A program made the translations under genes and the position numbers. A DNA stretch of 64,000 bases, from the NCBI RefSeq assembly GCF_005221285.1, contig NZ_CP039886.1, positions 1,488,001 through 1,552,000 of the forward strand. The letters run 5' to 3'. Origin of the DNA: Neisseria flavescens. GTDB lineage: Bacteria; Pseudomonadota; Gammaproteobacteria; Burkholderiales; Neisseriaceae. The notes under the pieces are model-generated. The model saw nothing but the letters and a program-made list of their open reading frames with translations. It did no database searches and was not told the DNA's origin. Shown piece by piece: positions 29,059 to 40,796 of this stretch (position 1 is its first letter; each line of letters opens with the position of its first letter).

Positions 29059-32000
29059 ATGAAAAAAACACCCAAACGGCACTTGCTCCGCCATACTGCG
29101 GTTTATACCGCGATGATTTTGGCGGCATCGTCCCAACAGGCAGCTGCAGACGAAGACCAAGATTTCCACTATACCGTCAGCGATACGGGTGTTGTAAGCG
29201 GCAATAAGATATTCGGTCAGCCTGGTGTACGTAAAGGTCATAAACATATTGGTGTGCCGGGCAGTAGATTCGGCCCTAAAAATCTGTGTAGGGAGTTAAA
29301 TGTACCGTTTGACCCCGCCGTAGGATGTAATATTCTTACCGCACTGATTTACGATTTTACATATACCAACAACGATACGCTGACGGCGGGCTTTCAGACG
29401 ACAACCAAATTGAACTTCGGCGGCGGTTCGGCTCCGCTGTGGGGCAAAGTTTCCGGTCTCGATGCCGGCAATCTGGCAGAGCTCAACACCGACCAATGGC
29501 TGACGACCTACAAACCGGAGATGCGGGGTAAAACAGGTTACGACTTTACCAATATATCCTGTTTTGCCAATGGGAAAACGGGTGATAGTAGGCAATGCCC
29601 GACCCTGCCTTTCCGATTCTATTTCAACCACGACTCAAACACTATCGAGGCTACGGGGCAGGTGCGCGACGACGGCGTGCCGATATACAAACTGAAAGCG
29701 CACCCGTGGCTGGGTATTTCCTTTGAAATTGCAGCCCCGTCATACAACGGCAGCGGCAATGTCACGGCAAGCTCGGGAAAATGGGAACGCCCGAGTGCAG
29801 ACGGCAGCCAATCAAACATAGCTGCTCTGCCTATAAAGGTAAATGCAGGCAATCCGCAGGGAAAGGCATTCCAGCTTCGCGCCAAACTGCATAAGCTCAC
29901 CGATCCAGGGGGCGACAGCCTTACCGCCCAAGAAATCAAACTGGGCGAGATTACTATGCCTAAGTTCTCTATACGTCCAACAAGCAGCGAAGGAAATAGT
30001 GGTCGGACGATGACCGTATGGCGGATAGAAGACAAAGGCCATATCGACGTAAAACTCCAGCTCCCGAACATAGGTGCGGGCGGCTGTACGCGGGCGCAAT
30101 ATACCGCCGCCGGCCCGGACGGCAGCCGATACGCCATTGTCGCTCCCGCCCCTTTGGGCACGGGTTTCCCGGGCAAGGCGGCGGCGGTCGTTACCGATCC
30201 CGGGTCGGCAAGCAGCCGCATCCTCTTTTACACCTTGAATAAAGACAATAAGGAAAAAGGCGGCGCGAATTATCTGAACAACACAAGTTTTACCGAACCC
30301 GTCTTTACCGGACGCAAGGCGGCAATCCGCTTGTCAAACGGCGTAGTCTTGAGCGACAGCAATATTAACGGCATTACGAATGGCACATTCGGTATCGGCG
30401 ATAATGGGAATAATCAGCAAGAATGGAAAGACGTGTTATTGCGCTGGACCGACAGGCGCGATGGAAACGACAATCAGTTTAACTATTTTAACAATGCGAT
30501 AGATGCTTCAACACGCGGCAAACTGTATAGCCAGCAATACCGCATCCGCGACAACGGCAAACGCGATTTGGGCGACATCGTCAACAGCCCGGTAACGGCG
30601 GTCGGCGACTATCTGGCAACCGCCGCCAACGACGGGATGGTGCATATCTTCAAAAAAAGCGGCGGCGGCTACAATCTGAAGCTCAGCTACATCCCCGGCA
30701 CGATGCCGCGCAAAGATTTGGATAACCAAGATTCCACCTTAACAAAAGACCTGCGCCGCTTTGCCAACAAAAACTACACGGGCGGTTTGTACGGCGTGGA
30801 CGGCGGCTTTGTCTTGCGCCAAGTCAACTTAAACGGGCAAAACCGCGTGTTTATGTTCGGCGCGATGGGTCAAGGCGGCAAAGGTGCGTATGCCTTGGAT
30901 TTGACCAGAGCCGAAAGCAACCAAACCGGCGTTTCCCTGTTTGACGTAACAGGCAACGGCTTGGGCTACACCGTCGGTACGCCCCAAATCGGCAAAATCC
31001 AAAACGGCAAAATCCAAAACGGCAAATACGCCGCCTTCCTTGCTTCCGGTTATGCGACTAAAGATATTGAGAGCAAAGAAAATACAACCGCGCTGTATGT
31101 GTATGATTTGGAAAGCAACAACGGTACGCTGATTAGAAAAATCGTAGTACCCGGCGGCAAGGGCGGACTTTCATCACCTACGCTGGTGGATACAAATTCG
31201 GACGGCACAGTCGATATCGCCTATGCCGGCGACCGGGGCGGGAATATGTACCGCTTTGATTTGTCCAACTGGTCTGTACGCACTATTTTCCAAGGTACGA
31301 AGCCGATTACCTCCGCGCCCGCCGTTTCCAAACTGAAAAACAAACGCGTCGTCATCTTCGGTACGGGCAGCGATTTGACCGAAGAAGATGTGGCTAATAC
31401 AAAAGATATACAATCTGTTTACGGTATCTTTGATAACGATACGAAATCTTCGCCGGCACAAGACGGACAGGGCAAAGGGCTGCTCGAACAAGTGCTGACA
31501 AAAGACGGCAATACGCTGTTCTTGAGCGACTACAAAAGGTCTGACGGCTCGGGCGACAAGGGCTGGGTAGTGAGATTGGAAGCCGGACAGCGCGTTACCA
31601 TTAAACCGACCGTGGTATTGCGTACCGCCTTTGTCACCATCCGCAACTACACCGTCAACGGCTGCGGCGCGGAAACCGCATTTTTGGGCATCAATACCGC
31701 CGACGGCGGCAAGCTGACCAAGAAAAGCGCGCGTCCCGTCGTGCCGGATGACCGCGTCGCCAAAAAAGTCGGCGAGAAAAAAGACGCAAAAGGCAACAAT
31801 ATCCCCGTGGGCTGTATGGAAAAAGACAATGCAACCGTCTGCCCGAACGGATATGTTTATCCGAAACTGCTGACCGCAAGTTATCTGGACAGCCAAAAAA
31901 CAAGCGGTCACCCGAGAACGGCAGACGGCGACGCGGGCGGCAGCGGCGATGATACTGACGAACCCCAAAAAGGCAACCGCTGCTTCTTCAGCAAAGGCGT

Positions 32001-32091
32001 GCACACACTGCTGATGAACGATATGTCCGACTTGGACGTTGTCGGTCCAAGCTGTATGAAACGCATCAGCTGGCGTGAAATCTTTTTCTAA
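29059..32091 (+). CDS. pilC: Type IV pilus tip adhesin/biogenesis protein PilC (PilY1 family)
   Basis: Outer-membrane and pilus-tip protein that promotes adhesion and pilus extension. The start at 29059 has GGAAGGAAAACG upstream and opens a signal peptide (TAVYTAMILAASSQQAAA). The N-terminal half is variable. The C-terminal half is the PilC/PilY1 beta-propeller, with a DTNSDGTVD calcium-loop-like motif followed by YAGDRGGNMYRFDL. It ends with VGPSCMKRISWREIFF, so it is complete at 1,010 residues. The signal-peptide region has no long G run, so phase variation through that tract, known from pathogenic species, is not expected here. Confidence 0.93.
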   Translation: MKKTPKRHLLRHTAVYTAMILAASSQQAAADEDQDFHYTVSDTGVVSGNKIFGQPGVRKGHKHIGVPGSRFGPKNLCRELNVPFDPAVGCNILTALIYDFTYTNNDTLTAGFQTTTKLNFGGGSAPLWGKVSGLDAGNLAELNTDQWLTTYKPEMRGKTGYDFTNISCFANGKTGDSRQCPTLPFRFYFNHDSNTIEATGQVRDDGVPIYKLKAHPWLGISFEIAAPSYNGSGNVTASSGKWERPSADGSQSNIAALPIKVNAGNPQGKAFQLRAKLHKLTDPGGDSLTAQEIKLGEITMPKFSIRPTSSEGNSGRTMTVWRIEDKGHIDVKLQLPNIGAGGCTRAQYTAAGPDGSRYAIVAPAPLGTGFPGKAAAVVTDPGSASSRILFYTLNKDNKEKGGANYLNNTSFTEPVFTGRKAAIRLSNGVVLSDSNINGITNGTFGIGDNGNNQQEWKDVLLRWTDRRDGNDNQFNYFNNAIDASTRGKLYSQQYRIRDNGKRDLGDIVNSPVTAVGDYLATAANDGMVHIFKKSGGGYNLKLSYIPGTMPRKDLDNQDSTLTKDLRRFANKNYTGGLYGVDGGFVLRQVNLNGQNRVFMFGAMGQGGKGAYALDLTRAESNQTGVSLFDVTGNGLGYTVGTPQIGKIQNGKIQNGKYAAFLASGYATKDIESKENTTALYVYDLESNNGTLIRKIVVPGGKGGLSSPTLVDTNSDGTVDIAYAGDRGGNMYRFDLSNWSVRTIFQGTKPITSAPAVSKLKNKRVVIFGTGSDLTEEDVANTKDIQSVYGIFDNDTKSSPAQDGQGKGLLEQVLTKDGNTLFLSDYKRSDGSGDKGWVVRLEAGQRVTIKPTVVLRTAFVTIRNYTVNGCGAETAFLGINTADGGKLTKKSARPVVPDDRVAKKVGEKKDAKGNNIPVGCMEKDNATVCPNGYVYPKLLTASYLDSQKTSGHPRTADGDAGGSGDDTDEPQKGNRCFFSKGVHTLLMNDMSDLDVVGPSCMKRISWREIFF

Positions 32092-32126
32092 CCCGCCTGC
32101 AACCGCCAAATCTGCCGCAATCCGCC

Positions 32127-32262
32127 CCCTCCCCTGCGGGGGAGGGTTGGGGAGAGGGCATTTTCCAAGTTGCGGCAACCTCTCCCAAATCCCTTAGTCT
32201 TCTAAAACACAAGCCTTGCGGCTTGTTGCCCTCTCTCTAACTCTCTCCCACAGGGAGAGAGG
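32127..32262 (-). repeat. Composite palindromic element, inverted full copy (copy 1)
   Basis: Read on the minus strand it has the order of the copies at 34829 and 35111: hairpin 1 CTCTCTCCC/GGGAGAGAG (32241-32262), hairpin 2 ACAAGCC-GCAA-GGCTTGT (32209-32226), a variable middle, then hairpin 3 with CCCTCCCC/GGGGAGGG (32127-32146). The total is 136 bases against 133 in the others. It lies just after pilC. Confidence 0.8.
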
Positions 32263-32281
32263 ACTGTGCGGCTGTTGCGAT

Positions 32282-32317
32282 TGCCGTCTGAAAGCCTTTC
32301 AGACGGCATTTTTTTGC
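32282..32317 (+). terminator. Inverted DUS hairpin with T run, after pilC
   Basis: TGCCGTCTGAAAG pairs with CTTTCAGACGGCA, followed by seven T residues; probable pilC terminator. One arm is an AT-type DUS. From here to carA (32318-32698) I see the dRS3 copy, one DUS and no gene. Confidence 0.75.
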
Positions 32318-32379
32318 GTTTTTCTGGAGGGGAAGTAAAACACCGTCAAACCGATAAGTTCCTATGCCGACAGACCTAG

Positions 32380-32399
32380 ATTCCCGCCTGCGCGGGAAT
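32380..32399. repeat. dRS3 repeat
   Basis: ATTCCCGCCTGCGCGGGAAT matches the Neisseria dRS3 form (ATTCCC, eight bases, GGGAAT). dRS3 units are known building blocks of intergenic mosaic arrays and insertion sites of filamentous prophage. Here it is single. Confidence 0.85.
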
Positions 32400-32698
32400 G
32401 ACGGACGGGAACGGCACACGGACATTTGCCGGAATATTTTGTATCTCCATGCCCATACTCTTTTTAATGCGCTATTCCAAGAATATGATGCCCGCCGGCG
32501 GCGTTTGCGCTTGAAATCGGGTAGGTTTCGTCTTAAAATACGCTGCTTTCAGGGTATAGGCACTTGCCCGAAAAGCACGTTACGCGGTTTTGCTCTGCGG
32601 CGTGTTTTTTTTTGACCGGATTTTTCTGACCGGACGTCCCTACCGAAGGCTTTTCAGACGGCATTATCAATAATTTTATTAAAAACAGGATTCCCATC

Positions 32699-33829
<1,131 letters not shown>

Positions 33830-33840
33830 AGCTGATTTTT

Positions 33841-33880
33841 TTCAGACGGCCATACTCAACTCAACAACAGGCCGTCTGAA
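33841..33880. repeat. Inverted DUS pair after carA
   Basis: TTCAGACGGCC and GGCCGTCTGAA separated by about 18 bases, 12 bases after the carA stop. It lacks a T run; possible weak terminator. Confidence 0.6.
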
Positions 33881-33967
33881 AACCAAACCTCAAAAAATAT
33901 AAATTCAGACATCCTCTCAACATCTACACAGTCTGAAACCCAACCCTCGAATCAGAAAGGAAAAACC

Positions 33968-34225
33968 ATGACAGAAAAGCAAATGCGCATTCTTTCCGTC
34001 ATCGCCACCCTGACCGCCGTCGGCATGTACGTTTCCTATATCCCACAAATCCAAAACAACCTGGCAGGCAACCCCGGCTCGCCGTTGCAACCCCTCGTCG
34101 CCGCCATCAACTGCACATTATGGGTTGCCTACGGTTTTTTGAAAGAAAAACGCGACTACCCCGTCATGCTGGCAAACGCCCCGGGTATCATTTTGGGCTT
34201 GATTACGTTTATCACCAGTTTTTAA
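33968..34225 (+). CDS. SemiSWEET-type sugar transporter
   Basis: An 85-residue protein with three hydrophobic helices and the PQ motif in VGMYVSYIPQIQNNLAG, plus the conserved Asn-containing helix AAINCTLWVAYGF. SemiSWEETs dimerise to form a sugar uniporter. A good ribosome site (GAAAGGAAAAACC) precedes the ATG. It lies alone between carA and the DUF559 gene. Family is clear; substrate unknown. Confidence 0.88.
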   Translation: MTEKQMRILSVIATLTAVGMYVSYIPQIQNNLAGNPGSPLQPLVAAINCTLWVAYGFLKEKRDYPVMLANAPGIILGLITFITSF

Positions 34226-34321
34226 GGGAGTTTCCAGACGGCAGGTGCAAAATAAAAACGTAAAAGGTCGTCTGAAAAAAGATTGTCTTGCCGCAACATT
34301 TAATTCAATCAGCAACCCCAT

Positions 34322-34374
34322 CCCCTCTCCCGTGGGAGAGGGCTAGGGAGAGGGTAGCAAGCCGCAAGGCTTGC
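34322..34374 (+). repeat. Composite palindromic element, left half (copy 2)
   Basis: Hairpin 1 CCCTCTCCC-GT-GGGAGAGGG (34322-34342 region) is followed by GCTAGGGAGAGGGTA and hairpin 2 GCAAGCC-GCAA-GGCTTGC (34357-34374). The middle and hairpin 3 are absent; instead the DUF559 gene starts 24 bases later. Confidence 0.75.
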
Positions 34375-34397
34375 ACAAACAGCAACCCGACAACAAA

Positions 34398-34793
34398 ATG
34401 AACACGCACGAGAAACTCTTGACCGCCAACAACCCCGTCCTGCATCAACGCGCCAAAGCCATGCGTCAAGAAATGAGCGAGGCGGAAGCAAAATTGTGGC
34501 AGCACCTGCGGGCAAGCCGTCTGAACGGCTACAAATTCCGCCGCCAGCAGCCGATGGGAAACTATATTGTTGATTTTATGTGCGTAACGCCCAAGCTGAT
34601 TGTCGAAGCAGACGGAGGGCAGCACACAGAACAAGCCGCATACGACCACGCGCGGACGGCATATCTCAACAGCTTGGGCTTTACTGTGCTGCGGTTTTGG
34701 AATCACGAGATTTTGCAGCAGACAAACGACGTACTGGCGGAAATCCTGCGCGTGTTACAAGAATTGGAAAAGCAGCCTGCACAAGCTGATTAG
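34398..34793 (+). CDS. DUF559 (Vsr-like) endonuclease-domain protein
   Basis: A 131-residue protein of the DUF559 family, which has a PD-(D/E)XK/Vsr-like nuclease fold. Visible motifs are MRQEMSEAEAKLWQHLR near the start, FRRQQPMGNYIVDF, the putative catalytic core LIVEADGGQH, and RTAYLNSLGFTVLRFWNHEIL. The ribosome site is weak. Hairpin 2 of the preceding repeat ends 24 bases upstream and a full element begins 36 bases after the stop. The last codons also resemble sequence repeated downstream. Biochemical function is not established for the family; a role in moving or maintaining the repeats is my hypothesis. Confidence 0.85.
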   Translation: MNTHEKLLTANNPVLHQRAKAMRQEMSEAEAKLWQHLRASRLNGYKFRRQQPMGNYIVDFMCVTPKLIVEADGGQHTEQAAYDHARTAYLNSLGFTVLRFWNHEILQQTNDVLAEILRVLQELEKQPAQAD

Positions 34794-34828
34794 TTTACAG
34801 AAACCTTAGCCCCAACAGCCGCCCCATT

Positions 34829-34961
34829 CTCTCTCCCCGTGGGAGAGAGTTAGAGAGAGGGCAACAAGCCGCAAGGCTTGTGTTTGGGCGGTGAAGGTGT
34901 TGGGGAAGATTGCTGCAATTCGGAGAATGCCCTCTCCCCGGCCCTCCCCCACGGGGGAGGG
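34829..34961 (+). repeat. Composite palindromic element, full copy 3
   Basis: Hairpin 1 CTCTCTCCCC-GT-GGGAGAGAG, then TTAGAGAGAGGGCA, hairpin 2 ACAAGCC-GCAA-GGCTTGT (34864-34881), a middle of about 50 bases (GTTTGGGCGGTGAAGG...), then CCCTCTCCCC and hairpin 3 CCCTCCCCC-AC-GGGGGAGGG (34942-34961). Exactly the same length (133) as copy 4. Confidence 0.85.
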
Positions 34962-35110
34962 AGCAGGTTGCAGCAGGTTTTGCGGTTTCAGGCAGTTTGA
35001 AAAGTAACTTAGATTTGCAGACGTTGATTTCAGGTCGTCTGAAAAGCAAAAAAGCAACCTGAACAACCTGTTTTCCTTGCAGAACCCTTAATTCCAACAG
35101 CCACCCCGTT

Positions 35111-35243
35111 CTCTCTCCCCGTGGGAGAGAGCTAGAGAGAGGGCAACAAGCCCCAAGGCTTGTATTTGGGCGGCGAAGGTATTAGGAAAGATTGCCACCA
35201 TTCGGAGAATGCCCTCTCCCCATCCCTCCCCCACGGGGGAGGG
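35111..35243 (+). repeat. Composite palindromic element, full copy 4
   Basis: Same three-hairpin structure as copy 3. Hairpin 2 is ACAAGCC-CCAA-GGCTTGT: the loop has one change but both stem arms are kept. Hairpin 3 is at 35224-35243. Confidence 0.85.
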
Positions 35244-35357
35244 GGCAGGTTGCAACAGGTTTTACGGTTTCAGGCGGTTTGAAAGGCAACAAAGTAAAAA
35301 GTAGCCTGCATAACCTGATTAGTTTGCATAAACCTTAGCCCTAACAGCCGCCCCGTT

Positions 35358-35378
35358 CTCTCTCCCCGTGGGAGAGAG
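35358..35378 (+). repeat. Composite palindromic element, hairpin 1 only (copy 5)
   Basis: CTCTCTCCCCGTGGGAGAGAG, identical to hairpin 1 of copies 3 and 4. The sequence then jumps to CAGATTGCAGCAGATT, which resembles the bases after hairpin 3 (GCAGGTTGCAGCAGGTT), as if the part between had been excised. Confidence 0.7.
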
Positions 35379-35524
35379 CAGATTGCAGCAGATTCAGGCG
35401 TTGCAGGTCGTCTGAAAGAGAATGCCCGAAACATCGACAGCGGGAATTTTTCAGGCAGCATTTATCGCCAGGTAGATGGAACAAACGCCGCGAGCGTTTT
35501 TTCAGATGACCTTTGAACCCGTTG

Positions 35525-35613
35525 GTAGGATGTGTGCCGCAAGGCACGCACGCGGTGGGTTGGGGTTGCAGGGAAAATGGAGAACGCGTGCGTGCGTACC
35601 GCACATACCCTAC
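35525..35613. repeat. Inverted repeat, about 31-base arms
   Basis: GTAGGATGTGTGCC...GCACGCACGCGGT at 35525-35556 is matched in inverse by AACGCGTGCGTGCG...GCACATACCCTAC at 35583-35613, with about 26 bases between. Each arm is also a small imperfect palindrome. Seen just before the NlpC/P60-like gene; origin unknown. Confidence 0.6.
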
Positions 35614-35661
35614 ATGCGGGCTACGGCTTGCTACGTTTACTGTGCATAAGAAGGGGTTACA

Positions 35662-36705
35662 ATGAATACAAACGAAAAAAATTTAATTAATGGCTATATT
35701 TACTATTACGACCAAAACCTATTGGCTGGCGATATAGTTTTAACTTCTGCAAATACAGCAACAAGCAAAGCAATCAGATTGGGAACACAAAGTGAATTCT
35801 CTCATGTAATGATGATGATAAATAAATGTGCGTATGTTCATGCTATAGCTAATGGAGTTGAAAGTGGCAATATACAACGCGAAATTTTTGACAAGCCTGA
35901 ATATATGCAAGTTCTCCGTTTGAAAAATAGAGAAAAATATGCACTGAGCCTAGAACAAGTAATCAAAAAAGTAACACATGATATTGCTAAACCATATTCT
36001 GTACCTAATGCAATAAATGCAAAATTTAAAATTCCGTTCAATTTTAATACACTGGAAACAAAACGTTATTGTTCCCAATTAGTAGCTTTGGCATATAAAG
36101 AAGCTAATATTGACTTGGTAAAAAATCCTAATCATTGTACTCCAGAAGAGATTTTACAATCGGGACTACTTGAAAAAATTAATATTAAACTTACAGATAT
36201 TACTAGTAGTGAAATACATCCATTATATAAACTAAGTTTACTAGAACCTAATCCGTTAATTTTACATAATCAACAGATAAGGGAAGCCATTATTGAGGTT
36301 CAGAAAATAACCTCTAATAGTTATTTATCATTTTATGATATAGATAATTTCTTAGTTAAGAATAAAAATTTCGATGAAACAATTACATACATTTTCCTTC
36401 AAAAAGGATATTTTGATTTCCCTCAAAAAATAAAAGAAGCAAACCCCTATAGATATGGTAACCAGCATGAATTTAAAGATTTTATTGACAAAAATTACGG
36501 TATTAAAGATAGAAAGTTTTTGATTCAACAACTTAAAGAAATGTCTAGCAATATGCTCTTAAAGCATAAAGAAGATTTAGAAATGGTAAAACACGCGCAA
36601 AAAAAATTTGGAAACCTTCATTTTATACAAAAAAAGATTGAACTATATAAATGTTTATGCGAAATGTATAACACACTATTAAACAACTGCAATCAATATA
36701 TTTAA
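35662..36705 (+). CDS. Permuted NlpC/P60 (YiiX-like) cysteine peptidase-fold protein
   Basis: A 347-residue protein. The first 160 residues look like the permuted papain-like NlpC/P60 family: LLAGDIVLTSAN near 20-32, a catalytic His in EFSHVMMMINK near 52, and a catalytic Cys in RYCSQLVALAYKEA near 137. The permuted order (His before Cys) matches YiiX/YaeF-type hydrolases or acyltransferases. The remaining 190 residues are charged, helical and unrecognised. There is no signal peptide, so a cytoplasmic protein is likely. Base composition is strikingly AT-rich next to carB, suggesting acquisition. It ends 12 bases before carB and may be read with it. Confidence 0.6.
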   Translation: MNTNEKNLINGYIYYYDQNLLAGDIVLTSANTATSKAIRLGTQSEFSHVMMMINKCAYVHAIANGVESGNIQREIFDKPEYMQVLRLKNREKYALSLEQVIKKVTHDIAKPYSVPNAINAKFKIPFNFNTLETKRYCSQLVALAYKEANIDLVKNPNHCTPEEILQSGLLEKINIKLTDITSSEIHPLYKLSLLEPNPLILHNQQIREAIIEVQKITSNSYLSFYDIDNFLVKNKNFDETITYIFLQKGYFDFPQKIKEANPYRYGNQHEFKDFIDKNYGIKDRKFLIQQLKEMSSNMLLKHKEDLEMVKHAQKKFGNLHFIQKKIELYKCLCEMYNTLLNNCNQYI

Positions 36706-36717
36706 GAAAGACCCACC

Positions 36718-39933
<3,216 letters not shown>

Positions 39934-39958
39934 TCAATCCTAGCGGATTGAAATAGCT

Positions 39959-40002
39959 AAAAGGCCGTCTGAAACCTGATTGCTCAGTTTCAGACGGCCT
40001 TT
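39959..40002 (+). terminator. Inverted DUS pair after carB
   Basis: AAAAGGCCGTCTGAAAC and GTTTCAGACGGCCTTT with a 12-base loop, 25 bases after the carB stop. Confidence 0.8.
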
Positions 40003-40023
40003 CTGCAAAATAAGGAAAACGTA

Positions 40024-40782
40024 ATGAAACCAACTATTCAAGAAAAACTGACTCAAATTTCACTTGCCGAACCACTGTATTTTCTGCTGGCGGCGGAGAG
40101 CGGAAGCCGCGCATGGGGCTTTGCTTCGCCCGACAGCGATTATGACGTTCGCGCCATTTATATCCGCCCGCAAGAACATTATCTGCAAATCGATGAAGCA
40201 AAAGATACGTTTGAATTTATTGAAAACCAATGGTTTGACGTAGGCGGCTGGGACATCCGTAAGGCTTTGCGCCTGTTGAGAAAAAGTAATGCCGTATTAC
40301 TGGAGTGGCTGCGTTCGCCGATTGTTTATACACAAGATGAGGCATTCATAGGCCGTCTGAACGAACTTGCGCCCCAATACGTCCAAGCCGCCGCGTTGTT
40401 GCACCATTATCGCGGTATCGCCGGCAATGCTGTGAAAGCCATAGATTTGGCGCAGCCGATTAAATTGAAAAAATGGTTTTACGTCTTACGCCCTTTATTG
40501 GCGGCACGCTGGGCAGTGAAACAAGGCGGTATTCCGCCAATGACTTTGGTTGAGTTGATGAATGGGTGGCAGACAGATTGTGCTACCCAAATTACTGATT
40601 TGGTTGCATTAAAAGCGGAGCAGAACGAAAGTTATCTGCACACATTATCGCCAGAGCTGCAAAAGCTGACTGTTGACCTATATAACGAAGTTTCTGCCTT
40701 GTCTGCCCCTGCTGCCGAACCTGCCGATAGCGGGCCTTTGAACGAATTGTTCCGTTCCACCTTGGCAACTATTTATCCGTAA
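40024..40782 (+). CDS. COG3541-type nucleotidyltransferase, first of a pair
   Basis: A 252-residue member of the predicted nucleotidyltransferase family (YcgL/COG3541). The polymerase-beta-like core is AAESGSRAWGFASPDSDYDVRAIYI: GSRAWG followed by the metal-binding DSDYD. The rest is helical (RKALRLLRKSNAVLLEWLRSP, WFYVLRPLLAARW). It is followed 14 bases later by a paralogue on the same strand, so they form an operon. The family's substrate is unknown to me; some relatives sit beside RNA ligases, but none is seen here. Confidence 0.85.
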   Translation: MKPTIQEKLTQISLAEPLYFLLAAESGSRAWGFASPDSDYDVRAIYIRPQEHYLQIDEAKDTFEFIENQWFDVGGWDIRKALRLLRKSNAVLLEWLRSPIVYTQDEAFIGRLNELAPQYVQAAALLHHYRGIAGNAVKAIDLAQPIKLKKWFYVLRPLLAARWAVKQGGIPPMTLVELMNGWQTDCATQITDLVALKAEQNESYLHTLSPELQKLTVDLYNEVSALSAPAAEPADSGPLNELFRSTLATIYP

Positions 40783-40796
40783 AAGGCCGTCTGAAT

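Larger units (their letters stand above)
34770..35345 (+). repeat. Imperfect tandem repeat, period about 280 then 247 bases
   Basis: The leader CTGATTAGTTTACAG...CCTTAGCCCCAACAGCC before copy 3 reappears before copy 4 (TTAATTCCAACAGCC) and before copy 5 (CTGATTAGTTTGCAT...TTAGCCCTAACAGCC). The trailing GGTTT, then TTTCAGGC and TTTGAAA blocks, recur too. The first leader overlaps the 3' end of the DUF559 gene, so the duplicated unit contains the gene's tail plus the element. Confidence 0.7.

Noticed and set aside
31174..32178. 334-codon minus-strand frame opposite pilC
   Set aside because: It overlaps well-conserved pilC beta-propeller sequence in full and shows no recognisable domain.
34829..35378. 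CRISPR-like hairpin repeats after DUF559
   Set aside because: Only a few copies of about 133 bases, each with three different hairpins, and no cas genes nearby.
34305..35604. Several short minus-strand frames in the repeat region (translations such as SLALSHGRG)
   Set aside because: They are translations of the palindromic elements and have no conserved protein features.
35341..35661. Small genes between the repeats and the NlpC/P60-like gene
   Set aside because: Only repeat-derived frames are open; none has a start with ribosome site or recognisable protein sequence.
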